Below, piece by piece: positions 1-8,528 of a stretch of DNA of 64,000 nucleotides. This DNA comes from Lactobacillus corticis. Lineage in GTDB: Bacteria; Bacillota; Bacilli; Lactobacillales; Lactobacillaceae. The translations under genes were made by a program, and so were the position numbers. Numbering within the stretch: position 1 is the first letter of the stretch; every line of letters begins with the position of its first letter. The stretch is taken from contig NZ_BMAY01000006.1 of assembly GCF_018327645.1 (NCBI RefSeq), forward strand, positions 53,201-117,200, read 5' to 3'. The notes beneath the pieces were generated by a model. It was not told where the DNA came from and searched no databases. It saw only the letters and a list, made by a program, of their open reading frames with translations.

Positions 1-1
1 C

Positions 2-733
2 GACCACTATGGCTTAAGCAACTCCGAATATGAAACTTTGGCGCCAGTACTGGGCCAGGATAGTGATACTTGGAATAACTACAATAATGTTGAAATGCAG
101 CGCGTACCATTTATGATCTACGCTGATAACCTAAAAGGAAAACGAGAAAACCAAGTTGGCGGCGAAATTGACGTCTTGCCAACCCTCCTGCACTTACTTG
201 GCGTCGCCACCAAAAAGTACCTGCAATTTGGTACTGACATGCTTTCTGAAGATCGCAGGAAGTGGATTGTTTTCCGAAATGGCACGATCGTTAGCGAAAA
301 TTATGTCATTATTGGCGGCAAGGGAATCAAAGGCACAGTTTATAAGCGTAAAGATGGCAAACAAATTGTTAACTTTACTCCAAAAGAAAAGACTGAAATT
401 GCTAAGTTAAGCAAAACCGCAAGATTGTCTTTGAAATACTCAGACCTGCTGAATAATAAGAATTTGCTGCGGTATTATACGCCCAGCGGCTTTATCCCGG
501 TAAACCCTGAGAATTTCAATTACACCACCAACTATCAACAAATGCGAAAAGTTGAACGAGAGCTGGGAAAACGGTCAACCTCGCTTTACAGCGAAAACGG
601 CAATCATACTACCACTAAGCTATATCAAACTGATGCCCCTGAATTAGCAGGCAGACGTAGTGAAATCACGAAAATACCGAAGGCCGTAACTGATCAAGAA
701 CTCTCTAGCTCGAGCAGCAGTTCGGAAAAATAA
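2..733 (+). CDS. ltaS: LtaS-family lipoteichoic acid synthase, C-terminal part
   Basis: The reading frame is open to the left edge, so only the last 243 codons are present. The first residues, DHYGLSNSE, match the GDHYG metal/phosphate-site motif of the extracellular sulfatase-like domain of LtaS, which polymerises glycerol phosphate from phosphatidylglycerol into lipoteichoic acid outside the membrane. The remaining residues are the end of that domain (PFMIYADNLKG and LPTLLHLLGV are typical) and a hydrophilic tail ending in a run of serines. The tail is low-complexity and lineage-specific. A paralogue such as an LTA primase cannot be excluded because the N-terminal membrane part lies outside the window. 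Confidence 0.85.
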   Translation, partial: DHYGLSNSEYETLAPVLGQDSDTWNNYNNVEMQRVPFMIYADNLKGKRENQVGGEIDVLPTLLHLLGVATKKYLQFGTDMLSEDRRKWIVFRNGTIVSENYVIIGGKGIKGTVYKRKDGKQIVNFTPKEKTEIAKLSKTARLSLKYSDLLNNKNLLRYYTPSGFIPVNPENFNYTTNYQQMRKVERELGKRSTSLYSENGNHTTTKLYQTDAPELAGRRSEITKIPKAVTDQELSSSSSSSEK

Positions 734-740
734 GCATTAG

Positions 741-768
741 AAAAGCAGCGCAAAGCGCTGCTTTTTTG
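741..768. terminator. Bidirectional terminator between ltaS and the histidine kinase gene
   Basis: The arms GCAGCGC and GCGCTGC flank an AAA loop, preceded by AAAA and followed by TTTTTT, so the hairpin has a T-run on both strands. It sits between two convergent genes. Confidence 0.85.
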
Positions 769-784
769 TTATACTATCAAACTT

Positions 785-2269
785 TTAATTTTCATCTTCA
801 GGAACTAGCTTTTTATGATCATCTTGAGCCTTTTGTTCATAGCCTTTGTCATAAAGTTCTACCGTAAAAGTAGAACCTTTATTTGGCTCAGATGATACAT
901 CAATCTTGCCGCCATGCTGTTTTATTAAACTAGAAACGATGGCCAGACCTAAACCGGATTCTCCGGTCCCCAGACGTGCCCGTGATGGGTCAGCCTTGAA
1001 AAACCGTTCAAAAATGTACTTCATTTGTTCCTGACTCATGCCGATGCCATTATCAATTACTTGGAATTGACTGCCATGTGGAATTCGCCGACCAACGATT
1101 TGGATCTGCCCATGTTCGGTAAACTGAATGGCATTTTGAATCAGATTTACCATGATTTGCGTGAAGCGATCGGGGTCTGCATATGTTGGCAATTTCTTCG
1201 GGACCTTAAGAATCAACTCGTTATCAGATTTTTTGGCATTGCCCGAAAGCTGTTCTTTGACATCATCCAAGAGCGGTTTGGCATCAAATTCACTCTTTAG
1301 CAATACCACCTTGTTCTTGCGGATTTTTTCATAGTCAAGGTTCTCATTTACCAACCGAATCAAACGTTTGGTCTCATGCTGCATTAATTCAATTGACTTA
1401 GGCTTATCTTCTTCAGGAATGACATCATACTGCAAGCCCTCTAAGATACCATTAATCGTGGTTAACGGCGTGCGCATTTCATGCGCAGCATCAGCCAAGA
1501 ATTGATCGCGCCGCTTTTCTTGCGCCTTGACTTCTTCGTCAGAGCGTTTCAAGGTCCGCACCATCTTGTTAAAGTTGCCGGCCAATTCATCAATTTCATC
1601 CCGATTGCGATGAGGCAGCTGGACTTCAAAATCTCCTTGGGCAACCTTTTTAGTTGCTAAAGAAAGACGCTTGATCTTATTCGACTGATAGTAGCTCATG
1701 ATGATGCTGAGCAAGAGTGCCACAGCAATTGAAATAATTAAGGCGTTTACCAAATTCCGCTTAGCCATCTGGATCGGTCGTTCGATATTGTTAACCCGCG
1801 CGCCAATCCAAATAACGCCAATCATCGTGTTCCCGCTAAACCAAGGCACAAAGACCCCAGTGAAAGCTACCTTATCGGTTTTTTTGGTCGCCTGCTCGCG
1901 TTGCGTATTTGAAATGCGGATTTCTTTTCCGCTTTTCAGGGTTTTCAGTACGCCCTTTCGCAGTTTAACCTCGCCTGCGCTCTTAGGATAAATCTGCTGA
2001 CCGTTTTTATCAAAAATACTGATACTGACCTGGTCATCCCGAAAAACAAACTGCAATTTATTCAGAAAATTATTGCTCAAAACCGCCGTCTTGCCATCGC
2101 CATCAGATTTTGCCATGTTGCCTAAGGCTTGAGCATATCCTTCAAGCCGTTTGTAGTTATTTTGATAGGATTGGACAGATTCATACTTAATTTCCGAATA
2201 ACCAATGATTGAGACACTTGTTAAGATTACGACTAAGAAGCCGAGAAGGTTCTGATAGATTAACTTCAT
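785..2269 (-). CDS. Membrane sensor histidine kinase (HAMP-HisKA-HATPase)
   Basis: A 494-residue sensor kinase. Membrane helices at about 5-25 and 173-193 enclose an extracytoplasmic sensing domain of about 145 residues. A HAMP linker follows at about 195-248, then the phosphoacceptor His-263 in AAHEMRTPLT, the N box LIQNAIQF near 376, the G1 box DNGIGM near 406 and the G2 box GESGLGLAI near 436. It overlaps the regulator gene upstream by the four bases ATGA, so the two are translationally coupled and form a cognate pair. The signal cannot be read from the sequence. The overall build resembles the ArlS/CsrS-type kinases of Firmicutes. Confidence 0.93.
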   Translation of the reverse strand: MKLIYQNLLGFLVVILTSVSIIGYSEIKYESVQSYQNNYKRLEGYAQALGNMAKSDGDGKTAVLSNNFLNKLQFVFRDDQVSISIFDKNGQQIYPKSAGEVKLRKGVLKTLKSGKEIRISNTQREQATKKTDKVAFTGVFVPWFSGNTMIGVIWIGARVNNIERPIQMAKRNLVNALIISIAVALLLSIIMSYYQSNKIKRLSLATKKVAQGDFEVQLPHRNRDEIDELAGNFNKMVRTLKRSDEEVKAQEKRRDQFLADAAHEMRTPLTTINGILEGLQYDVIPEEDKPKSIELMQHETKRLIRLVNENLDYEKIRKNKVVLLKSEFDAKPLLDDVKEQLSGNAKKSDNELILKVPKKLPTYADPDRFTQIMVNLIQNAIQFTEHGQIQIVGRRIPHGSQFQVIDNGIGMSQEQMKYIFERFFKADPSRARLGTGESGLGLAIVSSLIKQHGGKIDVSSEPNKGSTFTVELYDKGYEQKAQDDHKKLVPEDEN

Positions 2270-2994
2270 TGCTTAACCTTCGAATCATCAAATTTATAGC
2301 CTACGCCCCAAACTGTTTGAATAATTTGAGGAGCAAATTTGTCTAGCTTCTGCCGCAGCTTCTTGATATGTGCATCAACAGTTCGTTCTTCGCCATAATA
2401 TTCGTAACCCCAGACCAGCTCTAGCAGTTGTTCACGTGAGAAGACTTGTTGTGGTTTTTGCGCAATGGTATATAGTAAGTCAAACTCCTTAGGCGTCAAG
2501 TTTTCTACCACTCGACCGTCAAAGCGAACCTCTCGGCGTGATTTAGAAATTTCTAGATGCTTAGTAGTAACATCAAAGTCGCTATTTTCTCCACTTTGCT
2601 TGTCATCAGCCTCTTGTTCCATCATGACCCGCCGGTGCAAAGCCTTGATCCGGGCAATTAAAGCAATCGGACTGAAAGGCTTGGTTACGTACTCATCTGC
2701 TCCGATTCCTAAGCCCAAGACTTGGTCGCTTTCGGTATCTCTAGCCGTCAGCATGATGATCGGCACCTTGGGTGAAATTGCCCGAATCTCTTTAGCTACC
2801 TGAATGCCATCTTTTTTCGGCAAATTCAAATCCAGGGTAATCATATCGTATTTCTCGGGATTTGCCTTGAACATTTCTACTGCTTGTTCACCATCTGTTG
2901 CCAGGTCTTCATTCCAATCTTCTTTTTTAAAGAATAAGCCCATCATTTCGGCAACAGAATTATCGTCTTCGACTATTAAAATATTTAAGTTCAT
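2266..2994 (-). CDS. OmpR/PhoB-family response regulator
   Basis: A 242-residue regulator. The receiver domain has the acidic pocket VEDD at 8-11, phosphoacceptor Asp-55 in ITLDLNLP and the conserved Lys in YVTKPFSP near 107. A winged-helix DNA-binding domain fills the C-terminus (LTPKEFDLL, then RTVDAHIKKLRQKL and GVGYKF). Its start codon shares one base with the stop of the SdpI-like gene upstream (TAATG), and its end overlaps the kinase start. The three genes are therefore one transcription unit. A stretch of about 20 charged residues between the domains (EQEADDKQSGENSD) is a flexible linker. Confidence 0.94.
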   Translation of the reverse strand: MNLNILIVEDDNSVAEMMGLFFKKEDWNEDLATDGEQAVEMFKANPEKYDMITLDLNLPKKDGIQVAKEIRAISPKVPIIMLTARDTESDQVLGLGIGADEYVTKPFSPIALIARIKALHRRVMMEQEADDKQSGENSDFDVTTKHLEISKSRREVRFDGRVVENLTPKEFDLLYTIAQKPQQVFSREQLLELVWGYEYYGEERTVDAHIKKLRQKLDKFAPQIIQTVWGVGYKFDDSKVKQ

Positions 2995-3386
2995 TATTGA
3001 TCCTTGAATCCTTTAACTTTTTCGTGTTTTACATCGTCTGGATTGACATAATCTGCCGGCAGTTCATGACGAGCAAGCAAATACTTTTTCAATTTTGTCT
3101 CAGTACTTGCAATTGGGAAAATGATGAAGAGATAGAAAGTCAATAACCAGCATAGAAAATACCGATCCCACTTTAAATAGTGGATGCCAACCCCTAACAG
3201 GAGCTGAATCCCGCCGTACAAGATAAAATAGCCAGCTGCCCACTTTTGGGCTAATTTAAAGCTTTCTTTAGTGGTAATAGCTAAGTAAGACCAATAGCCA
3301 TAAATTCGATTAGGCCGCTTAGCTGGATTAATTAGCCAAATTACTCCAATCGCAATTAATATGCTACCGCATGCAACATAGATCAA
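2994..3386 (-). CDS. SdpI-family small membrane protein
   Basis: A 130-residue protein with three predicted membrane helices (about 2-20, 48-67 and 78-93). Between the first two lies NRIYGYWSYLAITTKESF followed by KLAQKW, which resembles the SdpI/YfhL signature NxxYGYRTxxSxxxxxxWxxA. SdpI in Bacillus confers immunity to the SdpC killing factor and sequesters a repressor; many relatives have no known role. Translation appears to start at TTG (position 3386), with GAGAG ten bases upstream, because no ATG is in a suitable place. It lies 30 bases after manA and overlaps the response regulator start by one base, so it may supply input to the two-component system. Family call moderate, function unknown. 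Confidence 0.65.
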   Translation of the reverse strand: MIYVACGSILIAIGVIWLINPAKRPNRIYGYWSYLAITTKESFKLAQKWAAGYFILYGGIQLLLGVGIHYLKWDRYFLCWLLTFYLFIIFPIASTETKLKKYLLARHELPADYVNPDDVKHEKVKGFKDQ

Positions 3387-3416
3387 ACTTTTTTCACTCT
3401 CTTCGGTTAGATTTAT

Positions 3417-4385
3417 CTACTCGCCTTCGCCAGGTGCAGACATTACTAACCTCATTTTACCAGTGAATGTGAATTTCTTCATCCCATTAGGAATAATGAA
3501 ATTGCTTCCAAGTTGCAAATCATATACTTTTCCATCAGCCTGCAGCTGGCCGCTGCCTTGAATCACCGAAACCAACAAGTATGGGTGGTCGTTAAGGCCG
3601 GTCTGCCACTCACCGTCTAGGTCAAGCTGCCACAGGTAAAAATGCGGCGACATCGGCGGTTGAGCTAAGGTCTTAATCTTAACGTCTTGTTCGCTGGTTT
3701 CAGTAACTGCCATTTGGGGATCAACATGAGGAACAGTTGTCACGTCGATACTCTTTTGCGTGTGAAGTTCCCGCTTTTTGCCAGTTTTTTCATCTACGCG
3801 GTCCCAATCATACAAGCGATAAGTTACATCACTCGATTGCTGAGTTTCGATGACCAAAATCCCTTTAGTTAAGGCATGAATCGTGCCAGCAGGAACGTAG
3901 AAAAAGTCCCCCGCTTTTACCGGCACCTTGCGCAATAAATGATCCCAGTCACCATCTTTGATCATCTTGGCCAATTCTTCCTTAGTCTTGGCATTATGGC
4001 CATAGATCAAATATGATCCGGGATCTGCCTGCAAAACATACCAACTTTCAGTTTTTCCTCGATCATGTTCTACTCTACGAGCATACTCATCGTCTGGGTG
4101 AACTTGGACCGACAGATTATCATTTGCATCCAGAAATTTAACCAGCAAAGGAAATTCCTCACTGGTAGGATTACCAAACAATTCCTTGTGTTCATGGTAA
4201 ACCTGTCTTAAAGATTGGCCCTTGTATGGACCAGAAGTCAAAGTTGAAGCGTCATCCTTATAGCCGGAAATAATCCAGGCTTCACCGACTTTGCCCTCAG
4301 GTATATTGTAATGAAAAATTGTGTCCAATTTGCGACCACCCCAGATTTTTGGTCGAAAATACGGGGTTAAAAATAATGGTTCCAT
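3417..4385 (-). CDS. manA: Mannose-6-phosphate isomerase, class I
   Basis: A 322-residue type I phosphomannose isomerase interconverting mannose 6-phosphate and fructose 6-phosphate, a zinc-dependent cupin. Visible motifs are PYFRPKIWGG at the N-terminus, the metal-ligand motif QVHPDDEYA near 97 and FFYVPAGTIHAL near 162. Length is usual for the Firmicute form. It is the first gene after its own promoter and is followed after 30 bases by the SdpI-like gene, so transcription may continue into the two-component system. It would feed mannose taken up by a PTS into glycolysis. Confidence 0.95.
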   Translation of the reverse strand: MEPLFLTPYFRPKIWGGRKLDTIFHYNIPEGKVGEAWIISGYKDDASTLTSGPYKGQSLRQVYHEHKELFGNPTSEEFPLLVKFLDANDNLSVQVHPDDEYARRVEHDRGKTESWYVLQADPGSYLIYGHNAKTKEELAKMIKDGDWDHLLRKVPVKAGDFFYVPAGTIHALTKGILVIETQQSSDVTYRLYDWDRVDEKTGKKRELHTQKSIDVTTVPHVDPQMAVTETSEQDVKIKTLAQPPMSPHFYLWQLDLDGEWQTGLNDHPYLLVSVIQGSGQLQADGKVYDLQLGSNFIIPNGMKKFTFTGKMRLVMSAPGEGE

Positions 4386-4402
4386 CTAATCACCTCGAGT
4401 TA

Positions 4403-4431
4403 AGTATAAGTTTTTGCTTTGGCTATTGAAA
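4403..4431 (-). promoter_or_regulatory. Candidate promoter of manA
   Basis: On the minus strand TTTCAA and TATACT are separated by 17 bases, and the -10 lies about 18 bases before the manA start. The -35 is weak. The upstream region ends at the tmRNA terminator, so a separate promoter is needed. Confidence 0.45.
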
Positions 4432-4499
4432 GCCTTTTCTAAAATTAAGCTGCTAGCTAACGGTATGTCAGGATTTTGGTTTGCTTGCAAAAAAGATAT

Positions 4500-4539
4500 A
4501 AAAAAAGACCATGGCAGCCAATGAATGACTTCCATGGTC
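4500..4539 (-). terminator. Terminator of ssrA (tmRNA)
   Basis: On the minus strand the arms GACCATGG and CCATGGTC are followed by seven T. It starts eight bases after the tmRNA 3' end. Confidence 0.85.
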
Positions 4540-4546
4540 CAATTTG

Positions 4547-4906
4547 TGGAGATGAGGGGAATTGAACCCCTGTCCAAACGCATCCCGTCACTGACCTCTA
4601 CGATCATAGTTATATTACTTTCAGTTCACTTAACCCAAACGCCATATAACAGGGCTAAACTGGTTAAGCTAACCTGGAAGAACTCTTTTCAACTATTCAG
4701 GTGAGGTAGTTAAACGTAACTTGCTGAAGTTGATACCAGTAACCAAACGCAAGTAATCCGGTTAAAGGCAACACAGGCTGACTAAGCAGCTACTGCGTAA
4801 GAATTTTCTTTGTTTGCAGTTATAAAACTGTGACGTTTTTACGTAGACGTGACCTACGGACCGCAGTCAATGCGGATCTACGCCTGTCGAATCCCAAAAC
4901 ATCCCC
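4547..4906 (-). ncRNA. ssrA: Transfer-messenger RNA (tmRNA)
   Basis: tmRNA rescues stalled ribosomes and tags the incomplete protein for proteolysis. The 5' end GGGGATGTTTTGGGATTCGA and the 3' end GGTTCAATTCCCCTCATCTCC form the tRNA-like acceptor and T arms; GGGGATG pairs with CATCTCC with one G-U. The resume codon GCA is at 4815-4817 and the tag reads ANKENSYAVAA, stopping with TAG at 4782-4784. The terminal AVAA/ALAA is the ClpXP degradation signal. The genome has ACAA at the 3' end, so CCA is not encoded and must be added. Length about 360 is normal. Confidence 0.95.
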
Positions 4907-4925
4907 ATTCGATAGAACAGTAGAT

Positions 4926-4954
4926 ATTATAACAGATCTGACAGGCTTTTTGAA
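4926..4954 (-). promoter_or_regulatory. Promoter of ssrA
   Basis: On the minus strand TTCAAA and TATAAT are 17 bases apart, with TGT before the -10 (extended -10). The tmRNA 5' end is 20 bases downstream of the -10, which leaves a short 5' precursor for processing. Confidence 0.65.
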
Positions 4955-4960
4955 CTAAAA

Positions 4961-6145
4961 CTAATCAAGCTTAGCCAAACGAACAACGTCGCGACAAATC
5001 ATCAATTCTTCGTCTGTTGGAACAATTAATGCTTTGATCTTAGAATCTGGCTTGGAAATAAGTTTTTCGCCATTAGTTTCGTTAGCATCAAAGTCTGGAT
5101 CCAAACCTAAGAATTCTAAGGCTTCCATCACGCCCTTGCGAACCCGCTTATCATGTTCACCGATGCCGGCAGTAAAGGCAATTGCATCAACACCGGCCAT
5201 TTCGGTAATATAAGCACCAACATAGCGCACGATCCGGTTAATGAAGATCTTCCGCGCCAATTGCGCATATTTATCCTTGTTGTGTTTCAAGTCACGCATG
5301 TCAGGTGAAATTCCTGATAAACCTAGCAGCCCTGACTTATGATTCAAAATATCAATCATTTCATCCATTGAAAGATTTTCTTTATTCATAATGAATTGTA
5401 AGGCTGAAGGGTCAACGTCACCTGATCTGGTTCCCATCGTGATACCAGCTAAAGGACTGAAGCCCATTGAAGTATCAAAGGATTTGCCATCCTTGACAGC
5501 AGTAACTGAAGCCCCTGATCCCAGGTGGCAAACAATAATTTTCAGATCCTTGACATCTTTACCTAAAAGTTTGGCAGTCCGATTTGCCACATAACGTACT
5601 GAAGTACCGTGTGCCCCATACTTACGTACCCGGTATTTATCATAGTATTCATGTGGAATTGAATACATGTATTGTACCGGATCAAGCGTAGTGTGGAATG
5701 ACGTGTCGAAAACGGCAACTTCCGGAACGCCAGGGAGCAACTTCATGAAGGCTTCAATGCCGGCAGCTTCAGCGGGGTTATGCAAAGGTGCATATTCTGC
5801 TAAGTCGTAGACTTCGTGTAAATTGTTTTCGTCAATGATACTTGAGTCTTTGAAGTTTTCGCCACCAGCAACAACCCGGTGACCTACCCCAACAATTTCG
5901 TCGTAATCTTTTACCACGCCATTTTGTTTCAAGGCCTTTAGCAACAAGGAAACTGCCGTTTCTTGATCAGGAATGGCAACTTCTTGTACATGATCTTCTC
6001 CATTAGCCAATTTCATTTCGAAACTAGAGCCGTCAATCCCGATCCGGTCAGCCATTCCGCTGGCCAATACGTCTTCATTTGGCAGATCAAAAACCTTGTA
6101 CTTAAATGATGAACTGCCTGAATTAATAGCTAAAACTTTTCCCAT
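4961..6145 (-). CDS. ackA: Acetate kinase
   Basis: A 394-residue acetate kinase, which makes ATP and acetate from acetyl phosphate in the cytoplasm. The N-terminal INSGSSSFKYKVF, the loop GVGHRVVAGG near 86, VFDTSFHTT near 146 and the C-terminal TAGIGEH are family signatures. It lies 38 bases after ytxK in the same direction, the usual arrangement in lactobacilli, and is probably co-transcribed with ytxK and possibly comG as well as from a nearer promoter. No terminator is visible between ackA and ssrA. The partner phosphotransacetylase gene is elsewhere in the window at 30399. Confidence 0.97.
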   Translation of the reverse strand: MGKVLAINSGSSSFKYKVFDLPNEDVLASGMADRIGIDGSSFEMKLANGEDHVQEVAIPDQETAVSLLLKALKQNGVVKDYDEIVGVGHRVVAGGENFKDSSIIDENNLHEVYDLAEYAPLHNPAEAAGIEAFMKLLPGVPEVAVFDTSFHTTLDPVQYMYSIPHEYYDKYRVRKYGAHGTSVRYVANRTAKLLGKDVKDLKIIVCHLGSGASVTAVKDGKSFDTSMGFSPLAGITMGTRSGDVDPSALQFIMNKENLSMDEMIDILNHKSGLLGLSGISPDMRDLKHNKDKYAQLARKIFINRIVRYVGAYITEMAGVDAIAFTAGIGEHDKRVRKGVMEALEFLGLDPDFDANETNGEKLISKPDSKIKALIVPTDEELMICRDVVRLAKLD

Positions 6146-6183
6146 ATATAAAATCCTCCAACCTTTTCGTGTTGGCTTGCAAA

Positions 6184-7188
6184 CTAATGATTAATTTCAG
6201 TATACCACTCGTTCAATTTCACATTAAACTTAAGTAGCGATTCTTTGCTTCTAAATGAGTCCAGCTTAGCAGCCAAAACCGGTTGACGACTGCTGCTAGC
6301 GCCATGATTCTGAAAGACCAAAATTTCTTTTTGGTTAAATTTATTTTGAAACATATCACTAGGCAGACCAACCACTGCTCGCAGGTAGACCTTTTTAGTC
6401 AGCCAAGTCATAAAGTCTTGGGCCTGCGCCCCTTCAATCATCGACTTAGGAACTACCAAAAAGGCTAAGCCGCCTGGTTCAAGATTATTTATTATTTGTT
6501 CAGTCAACAGATAGTGAGCAAAGGAATGACCCTTTTCTGCCCGCGTTGCGTACTTTTCAGCAATTTCGTCAATTGGATAATAACCAACGGGCAAATCACT
6601 AACGATGGCTGCTTGTTTACCTACCATCCAAGGTTCTAGGGCGTCCTGGCGATACAAGTCAATTGGCAGGTGCATCAAATGGGCAGCTACATCGGCCAAG
6701 CTTAACATATCCTCATCATTATCAATACCGCTGAGTTTAAAGTTGTTCTTTGAATGATTTGCTTTTACCAGCTGTCTAACTACTGACAAAAACATATTCC
6801 CGGTGCCGATACATGGGTCCATCAAGGATAATTCTGCCTTTTGCGGCAGCAGCTTTTCCATCAGCATTGCGATTACCGTTGCCACATTAGGTGGAGTAGG
6901 CATTTGGTTAGCATCGCGTTCATCATCATTGATGGCCTTAACGCTTAACAGGGTAAAAATTTCAGCTTTCAAGTCATCAGATAGTTCATCATAATTAAGT
7001 CCTTGGTAAAGCTTACTTAGTTCCTGTACCTGCTCTTGGTCTGGAGCACCTAGTTCAACCTTAATGGTATTATTTTCTAGATTGTCAAACGTTTCCGTCA
7101 GTGCTTCAGCAAAACTCACATTTAGTGCTTCTTGCAAATAATTCACGCACTGCAAAAACTGATTAAAGTTCTTTTCAATATTGTTCAT
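6184..7188 (-). CDS. ytxK: Class I SAM-dependent methyltransferase, YtxK type
   Basis: A 334-residue protein with an N-terminal helical part of about 95 residues and an N6-adenine-methyltransferase-like Rossmann domain. The SAM-binding motif reads MDPCIGTGNMFLS near 123, and the acidic/aromatic motif SDLPVGYYP near 198 takes the place of the NPPY motif, so catalytic adenine methylation is not assured. YtxK sits between comG and ackA across Bacillales and Lactobacillales; its substrate is unknown. There are no restriction genes nearby, which argues against a restriction-modification role. The gene starts 45 bases after the tiny comGG. Confidence 0.85.
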   Translation of the reverse strand: MNNIEKNFNQFLQCVNYLQEALNVSFAEALTETFDNLENNTIKVELGAPDQEQVQELSKLYQGLNYDELSDDLKAEIFTLLSVKAINDDERDANQMPTPPNVATVIAMLMEKLLPQKAELSLMDPCIGTGNMFLSVVRQLVKANHSKNNFKLSGIDNDEDMLSLADVAAHLMHLPIDLYRQDALEPWMVGKQAAIVSDLPVGYYPIDEIAEKYATRAEKGHSFAHYLLTEQIINNLEPGGLAFLVVPKSMIEGAQAQDFMTWLTKKVYLRAVVGLPSDMFQNKFNQKEILVFQNHGASSSRQPVLAAKLDSFRSKESLLKFNVKLNEWYTEINH

Positions 7189-7232
7189 ACTATCATCCTT
7201 CTCTGGTACCTTGCTATTTTATAAGAAATTGC

Positions 7233-7397
7233 TTAGTTGGTGCAAGTGAAGTACTGTTCCAGAAGATGATTATTGGCAATAGAATCCCTAAACATCGATT
7301 GATAGTAACTAACAAACAATAAAGTAGCTAGCAAAACCAAAACACTGGCAAACAAGGCACTAGCCTTGAACTTTTTCCGTTGAAGCCTTTTTATCAT
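7233..7397 (-). CDS. comGG: ComGG-like minor pseudopilin, very short
   Basis: An ATG at 7397, inside the end of comGF, opens a 54-residue frame in another phase. The protein starts MIKRLQRKKF, has one hydrophobic helix at about 13-31 (FASVLVLLATLLFVSYY) and ends in a short hydrophilic tail. Position, overlap and architecture are those of comGG, the last gene of comG operons, whose products lack the classical GFTLLE prepilin motif. It is short compared with the usual 90-130 residues. It could be a truncated gene, but similar small versions seem plausible in lactobacilli. No shine-dalgarno of note; coupling through the 38-base overlap is likely. Confidence 0.6.
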   Translation of the reverse strand: MIKRLQRKKFKASALFASVLVLLATLLFVSYYQSMFRDSIANNHLLEQYFTCTN

Positions 7398-7887
7398 GTT
7401 CTTTCTCTTCCTTGGGTGCTTGATCTAATTTAAATATCAATTGCGACTGGCGACCGTTTGTTTCCTCCAAATTGATCCTAATAAAGCGGTCGTCAGTTTG
7501 AAACCGAGCCTTTTTCACTTTAGTAACTAGCGGCATATATCCCGGGGAGACCACTATGCTGCGATTTTTCCATTTCAACGTAAAAATTTGTTTCATCTTT
7601 ACCCCACGATAGTCGACATAGTGGCGCCAAAATTTGGCTTGGCTCTTAGTTGAAAATCGCGGCAGCGTATAAGTATAATCACTCTGTTTTTTGAGAAAAC
7701 GCTCAAATTGCTGTCCTGCAAAAGCTACCTCATTGCGCCGATGATCTAAGCGATCGGCTTTTTGGACGGTTTGGAGGATCAAAGCGAGCAAATTCACCAC
7801 TAGGGCGGTAATCATCAAAGATATTACCGCTTCTAAGAGGGTAAAAGCATTAGTCTTTAACTTGATAAGCTTGCTGACTTGTTTCAT
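7360..7887 (-). CDS. comGF: ComGF minor pseudopilin
   Basis: A 175-residue protein of the competence pilus. The prepilin signal KTNAFTLLEAVISLMI is near 11-26, with the peptidase recognising the residues before F and the helix forming the pilus core. The start at 7887 is preferred because GGAGAAAAGGGAG lies five bases before it and the prepilin leader then has the usual length; the open frame extends 30 codons further up without support. It overlaps comGE by 38 bases and comGG by 38 bases. The C-terminal third (QTDDRFIRINLE) is a beta-rich extracellular domain. Confidence 0.85.
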   Translation of the reverse strand: MKQVSKLIKLKTNAFTLLEAVISLMITALVVNLLALILQTVQKADRLDHRRNEVAFAGQQFERFLKKQSDYTYTLPRFSTKSQAKFWRHYVDYRGVKMKQIFTLKWKNRSIVVSPGYMPLVTKVKKARFQTDDRFIRINLEETNGRQSQLIFKLDQAPKEEKEHDKKASTEKVQG

Positions 7888-8116
7888 CAAATACTCCCTT
7901 TTCTCCTTGAAGCCGATATTTATGATCATGCACCATAAAGTCACTAGCACCGGTCTCCCGCAGCACATGCCAGGCAAAAGCCCGATCCGCTGCTAATTCT
8001 GCTTGTCGTTCTACTTTTTGGCCTTCGCCCACGATCAACATTAAAGACGTTGCGGCTAACAGTGCCAACATTAAGGCCATTAAGCTTTCCAGTAAAAGAA
8101 AAGCCCTAATCTTCAT
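7850..8116 (-). CDS. comGE: ComGE minor pseudopilin
   Basis: An 88-residue protein with the short N-terminus MKIRAFLLLESLMALMLALL, a degenerate type IV prepilin motif (LLLES in place of FTLLE) directly followed by the hydrophobic helix. It overlaps comGD by 11 bases and comGF by 38, as expected for comGE. It would be a minor subunit at the tip or base of the DNA-uptake pilus. Confidence 0.8.
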   Translation of the reverse strand: MKIRAFLLLESLMALMLALLAATSLMLIVGEGQKVERQAELAADRAFAWHVLRETGASDFMVHDHKYRLQGEKGVFDETSQQAYQVKD

Positions 8117-8528
8117 CCTTAGCCACCACCCTTCCCCAGTTCATTTGTACAGTGTAAGTGCGTCGGTGGTTGTGATTATCATAAATAACAAAAGTACCGG
8201 GTGAAATGGTGGAGATGCCGATAAGTTTAATGCTGTCGCTGACATAAACCTTGGTATCAGAATTAAAGTTAATAAATTCTTTCTTTGGTCCCCGCCGAAT
8301 TCGTAAGGAATTATTCAATGGCTGCAATTCTACTGGTTTATGCTTTAACGCCGCATAGATAACTGCTTGATCCACTGCCGTTGCCACGCGCTTGCAAGTA
8401 TTATTAAATTCCAGCTCTTGGCGATAGGAACCTAAAGTCGTTACTCCCAGACTAACGACCATTACAGCAATAGCCAATACCAAAACACTTTCCAGCAAGG
8501 TAAATCCCGGCAATGATTTATTTTTCAT
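8106..8528 (-). CDS. comGD: ComGD minor pseudopilin
   Basis: A 140-residue prepilin-like protein with the processing site PGFTLLESVLVLAIAVMVVS at about 6-25. I chose the ATG at 8528 because it places the signal a few residues from the N-terminus and overlaps the comGC stop (ATGAAAAATAA); the open frame runs 37 codons further upstream but that part is comGC in another phase. The globular part (VYVSDSIKLIG, FVIYDNHNHRR) is typical of ComGD. Confidence 0.85.
   Translation of the reverse strand: MKNKSLPGFTLLESVLVLAIAVMVVSLGVTTLGSYRQELEFNNTCKRVATAVDQAVIYAALKHKPVELQPLNNSLRIRRGPKKEFINFNSDTKVYVSDSIKLIGISTISPGTFVIYDNHNHRRTYTVQMNWGRVVAKDED

Noticed and set aside
4386..4607. 73-codon minus-strand frame after manA
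   Set aside because: It lies over the tmRNA 3' domain and its terminator; no family resemblance and no binding site.
4907..4960. Separate small gene between ackA and ssrA
   Set aside because: Only the ssrA promoter fits in this 54-base gap.
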